64,000 nucleotides of DNA from Ostrinia nubilalis (Eukaryota; Arthropoda; Insecta; Lepidoptera; Crambidae), in contig NC_087091.1 in assembly GCF_963855985.1 (NCBI RefSeq), positions 18,482,154-18,546,153 of the forward strand. The letters are read 5' to 3'. The stretch's first letter is position 1. Every line of letters begins with the position of its first letter. Below are positions 50,001-63,431 of the stretch, piece by piece. Under the pieces are notes generated by a model. It was not told where the DNA came from and searched no databases. It was given only the letters and a program-made list of their open reading frames with translations. Position numbers and translations under genes: made by a program.

Positions 50001-53000
50001 GCGCTGCCACGCCGCGCCGCCCGGGCCCCACGCCGCCAGCGCGCGCGCCGGCACCAGCCGCCGCTCTGTCCCCTGGTGTAGGTACTCACGTCGGGCGCGC
50101 GGTAGGCGTAGAGCGCGGCGTGCGCCAGCAGCAGGTGGCGGCGCGCCCAGCGCGGCGTGGGCGCCCCGCGCGGCCGCACGCGCTGCCACGCCGCGCCGCC
50201 CGGGCCCCACGCCGCCAGCGCGCGCGCCGGCACCAGCCGCCGCTCTGTCCCCTGGTGTAGGTACTCACGTCGGGCGCGCGGTAGGCGTAGAGCGCGGCGT
50301 GCGCCAGCAGCAGGTGGCGGCGCGCCCAGCGCGGCGTGGGCGCCCCGCGCGGCCGCACGCGCTGCCACGCCGCGCCGCCCGGGCCCCACGCCGCCAGCGC
50401 GCGCGCCGGCACCAGCCGCCGCTCTGTCCCCTGGTGTAGGTACTCACGTCGGGCGCGCGGTAGGCGTAGAGCGCGGCGTGCGCCAGCAGCAGGTGGCGGC
50501 GCGCCCAGCGCGGCGTGGGCGCCCCGCGCGGCCGCACGCGCTGCCACGCCGCGCCGCCCGGGCCCCACGCCGCCAGCGCGCGCGCCGGCACCAGCCGCCG
50601 CTCTGTCCCCTGGTGTAGGTACTCACGTCGGGCGCGCGGTAGGCGTAGAGCGCGGCGTGCGCCAGCAGCAGGTGGCGGCGCGCCCAGCGCGGCGTGGGCG
50701 CCCCGCGCGGCCGCACGCGCTGCCACGCCGCGCCGCCCGGGCCCCACGCCGCCAGCGCGCGCGCCGGCACCAGCCGCCGCTCTGGGGACGAAAAGCGACA
50801 GTGGAGTTGCGATCGTTCCGATAGAAACGTTGCGCGTGTCGAATCTGAATGCGAGCGTGCTGAATGTCTGAAACGCTCCCGATTCGTCCTGCCCCCCTAG
50901 ACAAAACGCACTTTTTGATCGAATCGATATTCGAATCCGTCAAAATTCCATACAAAAAAGGGGCTTTTCGACCACTTTTCGACTGATTTGCGATTATAAT
51001 TTGCACTTTGTCTAGAACCACTGAACTACGTGCGGTGACGTTTCGACGCCCGCTCCTTTTGACTGACCGAATACCGAGGTTCCAGACGCGATACGACAGT
51101 GACTGTGTTGCGACCCGATGAGTGCTGAGGCACGCGAAAGGTTGATTCGAAGAAAGCTTTGATTGAGACTTAAGCTACCCGCATCCGGTCGACACTCTCG
51201 CAACGGTGCCTTATACTGAAGTTTAAAAAAGATGTAAAATATATGTGATACTATTTTTAAACTTACATTTATGTAGGGCCGGGGGTTCTCCAAAGAAACT
51301 CAACTTTCAAATTCGTAAAAATTACCGTATTTGTCCAAAATTATTAAATAATAGCGGAGCACATTCGCACGTCATAGCAGTTGGGACGAGAGAGAGCGAG
51401 CCCCGCACCTTTCATTCATTCCTTTCATTCGGTTTATTTTACCGTTTCACTATTTGAACGTTTCAACAAAATTTTAAAAAAGTTTGTTTTCTTTTACATT
51501 CCTACATTTATACCACGCTGAATGAAGAATGTTCACTAATTTTATTTTTTAGCTTTCTGTATTCTCTGTTAAAAATAAAAAATACACGTGAAAGAATTAT
51601 TTCGATACGTCAATTCCAAGATATTTAATTTTAAAGGTGCGGGCGGCGGCCGGCCCGCCATTTTATACGCGTGACGTCATAATATAGTGACTGGCTGAAA
51701 TTTGAATGGGTGGAATCTTGCAAGCTGAATTAAGACCCACTTCCGGACAACCGATGAAGCTGAAATTTCGCATACACATGTAATTTGGATGACCATGCAA
51801 TATTATGATGACATGGAGCTGATCTGATGATGGAGCTGGAAGGTGGCCATAGGAACTCCATAATAAAACGACTTAACTCCATCTAGTTTGGGCTCGTTCG
51901 TTTTGTATTGACGAGTACTTCAATTCTATATAGCAATCAGGGTCTGATGATGGAGCTGGAAGGTACATCGCAATAAAATGACACAATCGCATCAAGTTTG
52001 GGTTTGGTTCAATTTTAATTTCTGTGATGGGTCTGGGTGTTAATAATATGTATAATATGTATGTATTTACAAAAAAAAATGTATTTAAGTATGTTTATAT
52101 CCGTTGTCTAGTGAGCGGACACTGTGAATGTACGTCACGCAGGGTCACGTGACCATCGGCGGGACTCGATATTTAAGCGAACTTTGAATGCCTATAAAAT
52201 CATAACTGCTTGGTATTTTTGAATGAAATAAAAACAAATGTATTTGTATATGTAAAAGATTAACTGTAACAAAGGTTTCAAGCGATTTTACATACCTAGT
52301 AACATTCTTAATTGCAGTACAACGACACAAGCGCGCGCGGCGTGACGTACGCATCACGCCACTCTCGGTGACGTCAAGACCGTCAGTTATTCCCGCTCGC
52401 TCAATGTTAAACTCGTGACAATGTCGGTAGTTACTTCTTAAAACAATATCATAATGTAAAAGCAAACCTCAATTTAACACAAACAAAACACAGATTCACA
52501 GATTTTTATTTTATTTTAAATTCCTTTTCTTCTTTAATATTCTTTGTGAAAACACTATATCCGGGTTCAGGTAGTCATTAAGATAGCGTGAATGGAGCAC
52601 AATTTCTGTTTGTTGGTGTTGGGGTCACATTTTGTTTGGCACGCCTAGAACACACACGGACGGAATATACCTATTTATTGTACAAAAAGGTTAAATAAGA
52701 TTTTTTTTCATCGGTTTTGGACTCTATACATGATACTGAGCTACCAGTTTAAAGGATGAACACTAACACCATGTAAGTATGACTAGCGCATAACTGATTC
52801 AGTGCCTGAGGTGTGGGAGCGGCACGAGTGTTTTTGACACGTCAGAGTAAATACAAATGAGTAGGTCATCTTTACAGAAACGCACCGGGTTTGTATGTGA
52901 GCGCGACAAAATTTAGCGGGGATTAGCGGGGAGCCAGTCGTGGTTGCGCCGAAATTTGTCTGTGTGTGCGTGCGCGCCGCAAACGTATATTGGCGCGCTC

Positions 53001-56000
53001 TGCGTCAATGTCAGACTCCCGTGCCGCTTCCATACTTTAGCGACTGACCGAGTTACGCTTCAACCACACCGACGCGTGCAGATCGCCCTCGCCGGCGCGA
53101 TCATAGGCCAATGACAGGTCCAGTCCAGGAACAATGAAACAGGGGCTACCGTGTCGGTTCAGTCGTTCAGTCGCCCAGTGACCTAACGCTCAAGACGGTT
53201 AAGCTTGTAAAATAATGTTGAGTAATGACAACACTAAACATTTATTTATGGTTTAGAGTTTAAAAAGCTAGCTCAAAGTCGATGGTCACGCTCTGTAGAA
53301 AAATGGCCGACTGAAAAGTTTTGTTTTGATGTGCTCCGTTGTAATTTATATTTTGCATGTGTAAGATTGCAATAAACAAGCAAGTTGAAATAAATAATCA
53401 TGGCGCTTTATTAATTAAACCCCATAACAAAAATAGTTATGGGCCCAGAAGAATTTGTCACAAGAAATTAAGTTCAATCGCATCCACGAGTGGAGGACAT
53501 TGTTGGAAAGGTTTATGGTACCGAAAATTACATCTACGAATATCATCGTCATCATGTCGTGTTCGAAAGACAACAGATATAACATTGCACAATTCAATGG
53601 GGAAGGATTTTCGAATTGGGCTTTTAGAATGAAAAGTATGCTAAATGAGGCAAATTGCCTGGGCGCTGTGATTGACGAAAATTTCTCCAAGAAAGCCGAA
53701 AATAAGAGCCTCGAAGCAAGGGCACAGGCTCTAATAATTAGCGCAGTGGCTGATAGTCATCTTCAATATGTACGCCAAGAAAGTGCATTTAAAATGTACA
53801 AAAACTTAGAGGAAAACTTCAAAGAAAAAAGTACAAGAGGAAAATTGTTTTTGAGAAGACAGCTGAACGAAATAAAGTATCTAGAGAGCAAACCACTGAA
53901 AGAACATTTTACCAAAATTCAAGAAATCTGCACTCAGTTGGAGGAGGCAGAATCAGTTTTGTCAGACGAGGAAAAAATTAACTACATACTTTTATCTATG
54001 CCAAAAAGCTACGAGGGCGTAGTCACCGCATTAGAGACAATGGGAGACCTGAAACTGAGCACAGTCATGGAAAGACTTCTCGCAGAGGAAGAAAAGAAGA
54101 AAAAGTTTAATGAAAACAACAAAGAGACGAGCTCGAGTGCCTTCAATTGTTACAACTGTGGGAAGCCAGGCCATAAGAAATACCAGTGCAGAGGTCGAGG
54201 ACAAGGAAACAATTATTCTACAGGGCGAAATTATACTACTGGATCGGGACAAACATATAGAGGAGGAAATAACAATTCAGGAAGAGGATTCTACAATACA
54301 GGACGAGGATACTATACTGGACAAGGATACAATACAGGACGAGGACAAGGATACAACAATACAGGACGAGGACAAGGATGGAGCCATGGCCGAGGGAGAA
54401 ACTACCAGAGTCAAGAACGGAGAGAGGAGAGTAATTATACGGAAAATAATCCTAGTGCATTTGTGAGTGAAAATAATCAGTGTGAAGAAAGTGTGCAAAA
54501 ATATAAGTGTGCAGAAAAGTATTGCGAACTACAATTTTGTGTGGACTCAGGGTGTTCAGATCATTTAGTTAACACAAGAGAACATTTTGTGGACTATATA
54601 CAATTAACAAAACCACGTCTCATTGCTGCTGCCAAAAATGGTATTAATTTACAAGCAATAGGAATTGGCAACATAGAGGTAATTAGTAAGGTAGGCAACA
54701 GGCAATATAAATGCATAATTAAAAATGTTTACTATGTCCCTGACTTAAGAAAAAATTTATTGTCTGTATCAAAAATGGAAAATGCTGGTTTGACTGTCAG
54801 TTTTTCTCAAGGTAAAGTAAGAGTTTTTGAAAAAGATTACATACTAATGATTGGTAATAATTCTGGAACTTTGTACACAGTGAATGTTTTAGTAACTTCA
54901 GTAAAATCTTGTTATTTAATTAATAAACCTGATGTAAATCTTTATGAATTGTGGCACCGACGTTTTGGTCATTTGGGTTCAAGTAATTTAAATTTATTGG
55001 CGAAAAATTGCATGGTAAAAGGTTTATCGGACTTAAAAAATAAAACGACACAGAGTGATTTATGTGAATCTTGTTTATTGGGTAAAAGTACTAGACAGCC
55101 ATTCAATCATAAAGGCTATAGAGCCAAGAAACCTTTAGAGTTAGTTCATACTGATGTATGTGGTCCAATTTCACCAACCACTTGGGATGACAAAAATTAT
55201 TTTGTCACTTTTATTGATGACTTTACACATTTCACTATGGTATTTTTGATAAAACATAAATCTGAAGTTTTCAAAAAGTTTTTATATTATTATAACATGG
55301 TAACTAAACATTTTAATAGTAACATTTTAAAATTGAGAATGGATAATGGGCGCGAATACTTGTCTAATGAGTTTAGGGATTTTTGTAACAGAAATGGAAT
55401 AGTCATGCAGCATACAGTACCTTATAATCCGGAGATGAATGGTGTGGCGGAGAGAATGAACAGAACCCTCATGGATAAAGCGAGAACAATATTGATAGAT
55501 GCAGGAATGAAAAAAGAATTTTGGGGAGAAGCAGTATTATATTCTACGTACGTTACAAACAGGAGTCCAGTTGCAGGAAGAGATACTACACCTAGTGAAT
55601 TATGGGAAGGAAGAAAACCTGATGTTTCGAATTTGAGAGTATTTGGATCCATTGCTTACAATCACGTTCCTAAAGAATTGAGGAAGAAATTGGATGACAA
55701 AGGCAAGAAAATGATAATGATTGGATATAATGTAGGAGGATACAAATTATTTGATGAAGAAAATAACATGGCAGTGACGGCAAGAAATGTGATATTTGAT
55801 GAAAACCTAAAGAAACCGGAAAAGACAATTTTTATCCCTGACTATACAGAGTGTGAAAATGAAGAACAGAAACCAGACAGAACAGGAGGAGAAACTAGTA
55901 TAGAGAATGAAGAAGAAAAGAACCAAACTTCTGAAAACAATGAAAATGAGCAAGAAAGTGAAGAACTGGAAAAGGAAGAACAAGAAAGACAAAAAAGGAA

Positions 56001-59000
56001 AAGACAGAAACCATTATGGCAGAAGGACTATGTTGCGGATTTTGACGAAGAAAGTGATGAAGCTCTATTTGCATTATTAAGCAGTCAACATGAAGATACA
56101 CCGGTAAGATATGAGGACATTGAAGAGAGAGAGGACAAAAATGATTGGTTAAAAGCTGTAAAAGAGGAACTTATAGTTTTAGAAGAAACGGAGACATTTG
56201 AAATCGTACCAGAACCGAAAGATAAGAAGATATTAGATGGAAAATGGGTATTTACAAAGAAAGAGACAGAAAGAGGTAAATTATGTAAAGCTAGATTAGT
56301 CATTAGAGGTTTCCAACAGGAAGAGAAATTTGAAGACATCTATTCACCGGTATTGAAACTACAAACGTTAAGGACATTGTTATCAGTAGCTGCTAAGAGG
56401 GATTATACTATACACCAAATGGACGTGAAAGGAGCCTTTTTGTATGGGAGGATTGACGAAGATGTATACCTAAAACCACCAAAAGGAATGAATGTTAAAG
56501 AAAATTGTGTACTCAAACTCAAGAGATCGTTATATGGACTGAAGAAATCACCTAAATATTGGTATGAAAAATTCAATGAGACTATTACTTCTTATGGTTT
56601 TAAACGCTCGGATAATGACTATTGTTTATATATTAAAGGGGAAACATACTTACTTTTATACGTAGACGATCTATTAATTCTTGGACAAAATATTAAAGAT
56701 ATCAATTCAGTAAAAGACTTTTTGAAAGCTCAATTTAAAATGAAAGATTTAGGGGATAATAATTTAACTTACTTGGGTATTTCTATAAGAAAGAGTTCTG
56801 AAGGAATTTTTATTGATCAGTCAAAGTATCTTAAAAGAATTTTAAAACTGTTTAATATGTCAGATTGTAAAGGCTGTAACACACCTATGGATCATAACTT
56901 TAAATTTGATGAAAACTTGGAAATTGACTTGTCTTATGAAAAACAATGTAGATCTCTCATAGGTTCTCTCATGTATGCAACTGTAGGATCAAGACCAGAT
57001 TTAGCTACATCTGTCTATTATTTAAGTAGATTTCAATCAAAACCTAATGCCGAACTTTGGCGTGCTTTAAAGAGATTATTGAGATATGTTAAAAAGACAA
57101 TTAACTTTGTATTACTTTATACTAAAAATGACTTAAGTGAACCACTTGTTGGATATGCAGATGCTGATTTTGCTAGAGATAATGATCGAAAGTCAACATC
57201 TGGATATTTATTTAAAGTTTATAACAATACTGTTGTATGGAAATCTAAAAAGCAAAGTAGTGTTGCACTTAGTACAACTGAAGCTGAGTATGTTAGTTTG
57301 TGTGAATCTGTAATGGAAGCTTGTTTCATGATTAAATTACTAAATGACCTAAATATAGATGTTCCAACTGTAACTATTTTTGAAGACAACCAGAGTACAA
57401 TTAAATCGTTGAAAGGTTGTGATATAAAGCGATTAAAGCATATTGATGTAAAATTTAATTTTGTTAAACAAAAGGTTGAAGAAAATTTGATAAATATTGT
57501 TTATGTTAATTCTAAAAATCAGTTAGCTGATATCTTAACTAAGCCTTTAAGTAAAAATGTATTCTATAGTTTAATTGAAGGTTTGGGACTGTATGAATAT
57601 GTAAATAAATGTTTATGTTGAGGAAGAGTGTTGAGTAATGACAACACTAAACATTTATTTATGGTTTAGAGTTTAAAAAGCTAGCTCAAAGTCGATGGTC
57701 ACGCTCTGTAGAAAAATGGCCGACTGAAAAGTTTTGTTTTGATGTGCTCCGTTGTAATTTATATTTTGCATGTGTAAGATTGCAATAAACAAGCAAGTTG
57801 AAATAAATAATCATGGCGCTTTATTAATTAAACCCCATAACAACAATAAATAATATTATATTATTACCTACGATAACTGAAATTCCATAATAAACATTTA
57901 TAAATAAATAAATAAATAAATTTATCGTACGCCGTTCTTCGTTCCTCCTAAAACTATCAAGGTAAACATAACCACTACTCTCCCACCACCACGGTGGCGA
58001 ACACTGTTTAAAATTAAAAAGCATAATTGATAATAAAAAAAACGTACTCGCAAGGATAGAATTCTTTTTCTTCAAGCTCCTCGACTTGGAGGTGGGGAAT
58101 ATGCTTTTGACGGCGGCGGCCGACGGCGACAGCGTCAGGCCGCGCGGCTCGCCCTCCGAGCCGCTGTCCTTGCGCCCGCCCGGCCTGCCGTCGGGCCGCT
58201 CGGGCCTGCCGTCGGGCCGCTCGGGCCTGCCGTCGGGCCGCTCCGGCCTGCCGTCCGCCGCCGGCGCCTCCGCCTCCGCGTTGATGGGCGGCAGCTCCCG
58301 GCGCTCGCTCGGGATCACCTTGATGTCGTGCTTCGTTATGTGACGGAGCGGCAGGGATATCTGCGGATCGGAACGACATTAAAAGCGTTTCAAACGAACA
58401 CTGTTTTTCTTCGACCGCACACAAATTCTACGAGCGACGGCGATTGAGGCGGGTCGTTACATTCCCTATAATATGGTCGAGTGAAGCGATGGCTGGTTCA
58501 CACGTCATGTCTGTGAACAGGCGCTGCCTTAGGGGACTGGTCAAGGAAAGATATACCTGACATAAAATATATATGTATCAAAACGCAACAATTAACCTAG
58601 AAATTAGCACGGCACTAAAGAAATATATTCAAAACTGCCACGCGGTCTCGTGCTAGATGGGAGTCTTAAAGGCCACCTTCTATCAACGGGAGCGCGTGGT
58701 AAGTAAGTAACCTGTTTCTGAATGTATTGTAACTTCCTACTTTTTTATATTTTTAAACCGGCAGACAGAGACTGAGTTCGTTGCGGCGCTTCTTCTCAGC
58801 ACTTGCCAAATGTTTGTCTCGAAGCGCTGGTAGGGCAAAAAAAGAATGAGACATGTATAGGCTCCTTAAGAGCATTTGACGATTTGCAAGTACTAATTTA
58901 ATTAGTCTAAGGGGTCATCCATAAAGTACGTCACACGTAAAGAGGGGGGGGGAGGGGGTTGACAAAGTGTGACATGGTGTGACAAGGGGGTGGGAGGGGT

Positions 59001-62000
59001 CCTAAGTTTCGTGACATCACATTTCAATTGTTTCAAATATTTGATATAATATTGATTTCATAAAAAAAGTACTTAATTTAAATGGAAATAAAACTAATTT
59101 CGGAACTGCTGTTAATTTAATAATTTTTCGATGTGAAATTGCAAAACATGTGACGTCACACTAGGGGGGGGGGGGTTTCAGAAATGTGACCACCTGTGAC
59201 AAGGACGGAGGGGGGGTAAAAAAATCATGAAATTCGTGTGACGTACTTTATGGATGGCCCCTAAACAAATAAAGATAATTTTGATTTTGACGAGATGCGG
59301 GTTCGATTCCCGGCGGGCCGTTCTATCGTACCTGGCCGGCGTGCAGCTTGGCGGGGCGGTGCGGCGCGGGCGGCGCGGCGGGCTCGCGCGCCACGGCCCG
59401 CAGCACGGGGTAGGCCGGGCCGCCCGCCGGCCGCGCAGGCGGCGACGGCGCGCGCTCCAGCCGCGCCCGTCTGAAACGAACGCGCTCGTGATACTTTTAG
59501 CAGGCCTGTTCATCTCCACGAGTTCACATCGAAAACAAAACACGCACGATGGCCCGCCTCCAGGATACTATGAATCGACAAGGCCTCACATACGAGCGAA
59601 CATTGACTCGCGCACGCGTATTCTTGTGTATGATGGAATAAAATAAAGAAAATGGTGTACTAAATACTGTGCAGTATTTAACTGCCTAAATAATAATAAA
59701 AACACAGAATGTACTTTTTTAAGTTGCCTCAAGACACTGAGAGGTAAATAAGTAGTTAATAATATTCATGATAATTCATGCTAAATCATGTGTTTCCTCC
59801 GCCATTTTCCGCAGTTTGGCACCTCACGTCACATCATTTTACCGAAGTCGATCACTGACGTTTGTCAACAAAATGGTGCTTGACTCTTGAGACAGGCTAA
59901 ATTACACCATATTGTTAATGACATGGAGCATACATTTTTTTAAATACCGCCGCGAAGTAAAACTTCTGTACGTAGTACTTATTATTATTCTGTGGTTTTA
60001 GGCCCTTTTCACAAGGTGGCGAAGTGTATGGGCATGCCGGATTAATTACGCCGGTACATGTGAAAGCTACGTACCATGCCCATACACTTCACCACCGGGT
60101 ACCCGGCGCCGGTTAGCCGGCAACCGGGACGTGTGAAAAGGGCCTTAGCGTTGACACGAGCGACCGGTCGCTCCCGCTTCCGCGATCGCAGGGGGGCCGC
60201 GGCACAAAATATAACTGAAGGTAAACTCATGTATGTACCTCGCTTCGCATACCTGCGCTCGGCCGTCGCGCTAGGGTTGTCTTGTCACGTGTTGCGTTTA
60301 TTTCGTTATGATAGAAAAATGAAACTTTTAATACTATGGAAGAAAAACAATAACAGATATCCACATTATCCAAGTATAATTATGTAGTTATGTTTAGTAC
60401 GTTATTATTATAGTAATAGTTTGCAAACAAATACACGAGAAGGAAGTAGTATGACGTAGTACCTATGTAGTTGGGTAGTTGACACTATTATCCAATAATT
60501 CCTAAAACCTCTTTAAAACACTTCGATATTCCTAATAATTGAGTTGGTTATCAATTTGTCAACGTTAAACGAACTATTGAAATACAAATAAATACCTTAC
60601 TTACCTCCCGAAATCAATTGGTAGTTTAAAAAACGAAAATTTAGTTTTTAATGTTGAGTACTTAACAAACATTTGTTAAGTAGATGGTTGCATTTGTATA
60701 ACATTATAATACCCCTTTTTTGTTGTTCACTCATTTTCGCACAAAAAAATAATTTCACAAACGCGTGAGCAGCGTCATTCAAGCGAACGCAGTCGCGCCT
60801 CGCATTCGTCCGAGACAGTCTCGATAACGCGTACGTGAGCGGTGTCTATGTGTGTGTGGCTCGAGCGCGCTTAGAACCGCTGAAAACCAGCGTCGGGGCA
60901 CGCGTGCATGCACGCGTGGCTCGATTAATGCTGAGCGGGCGCCTTTTTGGCACAAAAATATGCGTGTATAGTTTTAAGTCCCTTTGTTCTGTTTTTTATT
61001 TTTTTCCTTTTTTGTGTCAAATAAAGTTTTTCTTATTCTTATTCTTATTCTTAGTATGGAGTTTACCTTCTGTTATATTTTGTGGCCGCGGGGAGCGCGA
61101 GTCTCACCTGGGAGGCGCCCGGCGCTCGTCGCCGCTGGACGGCGGGCTGGGCGCGGCGGGCGCGGTCGGCGCAAGCAGCGAGCGTCGGCGGTGCTCGGGC
61201 GCATCGTGCTCGGGCTCGTCGGCGGCGCGGCGGCTGCGCTGCTGGAGGATCGCCTCCCCGATTTGGGAGCTCGACTTCTTGAAGTCCAATATTTGATCCG
61301 CTTTCTCGGCGGAGTGGACGAATATCGTCGGACTGGAATCGTAAAGCACGCAACGGATGAACGTAAAGCCCTTTTCACACGTCCCGGTTGCCGGCTAACC
61401 GGCGCCGGGTATCCGGTGGTGAAGTGTATGGGCATGGTACGTAGCTTTCACATGTTCCGGCGTAATTAATCCGGCATGCCCATAGACTTCACCACCGGGT
61501 ACCCGGCGCCGGTTAGCCGGCAACCGGGACGTGTGTGTGCCGGTATGCACAATACTTAATCTCTTCATATCTTATCTTGATCACGTTCACAGTGTCAGCA
61601 CATTTATCACGTATAGTGCTGATGCTGTGACGTCATTTACCTTTGATCTATATCGTATAAATAGTCGCGCAGTTCACATAATAAACAGACAAACTGTGTC
61701 TTATTCATACGGTCTTTCAACATGGCACAAATTGGTGACCCCGACGAAGAAGATGATCCCGACGAAGTTGGCACAGTGTGAAAAGGGCCTTACGGAGTCA
61801 TTTTCGACGGTTGTCCGTTTCGGACGTACAAAAAGACATCAATCTGAGTTATAAAAGCGTTGAATATGAATCAGAACCTGTCGCCGGGCGTGGCGGGGGT
61901 GGCGGGGGTGGCGGGGGTGGCGGGGGTGGCGGGGGCGGCGGGCGGCGGCGACTCGGGGATGGGCGCGGCGGGCGGCGCGGGCGCGGCGTCGTCGCAGTCG

Positions 62001-63390
62001 TACGCGGGCGTGGAGTGGCTCTTGTCCAGGCGGCCGCGCGAAGCGCCGCCGGCCGCTGCGGAACCGGAACGAAATTAAAGGCCTATTCAAACCCGAGCGA
62101 TATTCGCTGCCGCTGTGGGTAGAGGTACATACCGCGCGGGTTTCGCTCAGATATTTAGTATCAAGTATCGCGGCTAGAGCGACCTGAGCGATATTCGCTG
62201 CCGCTGTGGGTAGAGGGTACATACCGCGCGGGTTTCGCTCAGGTATTTAGTATGATGTACCGCGGCTAGAGCGTTTTCTCTGCCGCAGACGGTAGCGAAT
62301 ACCGCTTAGGTCTGAACAGTATTATTACCGCATACCCACTGGGTTTTCTCTGCCGCAAACGGTAGCGAATACCGCTTAGGTCTGAATAGGCCTTAAAACT
62401 TTGAAAACGAGACCGTTCCCGGTTCTCGACGTCGGAGCGGCGGGCGACAGAGGAAGATGACGCGGTGACGTTGGAACCGGAGCGATTCGAATGACATTTC
62501 TGTCGATATATGAGGTCGTTACACGCCTATAGTCCGGTCGCATAATTACGCGCAAGCGATAAGGATGGGTATCTTGGGGTCATTGGACGAAATTCTACTT
62601 GCTCGGGCTCAGCGACCGGGCTTTAGAAGAATCATGATTCTTCCATGCCACACTGATCTAAGTTTTTGGTGCTGACGCAACATATTACTATTAAATGTGG
62701 TGACATTATGATCCACCGATCACTCCGGTTCTAACTTCGTCTTACATGAGAAGATTTGTGCACACTGACCTCGAAGACGAACGGGCCTGAGACGCATCAA
62801 ACATGCCTAATTCTGTGTTCTAAGTTTCACGAGTCCACCTTCGGTGTCAGCGTGAAGTGCGTCGGACGGTCAGCGTCGAACGGTTCGTGACGCCCGAAGC
62901 GGCCGACGAGTCGACGACTCAACGTCATTCCCGTCGGAACGGCCGCGTTGCGAACTTTTTGCCTACTTCGGGTGTCACGAACCGTTCGACGCTGACTATA
63001 CGTGAAACAATAATACTAAGCTAAAATAAGTTATACAATAAAATAACAATCTGCGCTCGTAATTATGTTGCTGTCGCGCTCGCACACTCACTGCGGGCGC
63101 CCGTCGCACAGTCGCGACAGCAATATAATTACGCGCGAGCGATAAGGATGGGTAGCTTGGGGTCATTGGACAAAATGCTACGAGCTCACGGACCAGGCTT
63201 TATAATGTACTAGCTTTCCGCCCGCGGCTTCGCCCGCGTGGAATTTTGTCTGTCACAGAAAAACTTTATCGCGCGCGTCCCTGTTTCAAAAACCGGGATA
63301 AAAACTATCCTATGTTCTTTCCCGGGACTCAAACTATCTCTATGCCAAATTTCATCAAAATCGGTTGCGAGGTTTAAGCGGGAAAGCGTA

Positions 63391-63431
<41 letters not shown>

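Larger units (their letters stand above)
53216..57842 (+). mobile_element. Ty1/copia LTR retrotransposon, apparently complete
   Basis: Two 214-bp LTRs that look identical, a half-tRNA primer site, one long gag-pol frame, and a polypurine tract GAGGAAGAG before the 3' LTR. No clear 5-bp target duplication: AATAA on the left, ACAAT on the right. It lies in the CNK intron between exons e and f, antisense to CNK, ending 205 bp from the exon e donor. Confidence 0.92.

Noticed and set aside
49464..51021. Many open frames of 60-160 codons on both strands across the exon array
   Set aside because: They repeat with the 179-bp period in all frames and arise from GC-rich sequence with few stops. Only the frame in phase with CNK exons e and g is supported.
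53455..53553. Copia polyprotein starting at the TTG at 53455
   Set aside because: Near-cognate start without support. The ATG at 53554 fits the usual copia Gag beginning, and the extra 33 codons overlap the leader.
61531..61790. A full retrotransposon at the GTGACCCCGACG primer-site motif
   Set aside because: The element ends 46 bp later with its own terminus and target duplication; no coding region exists.
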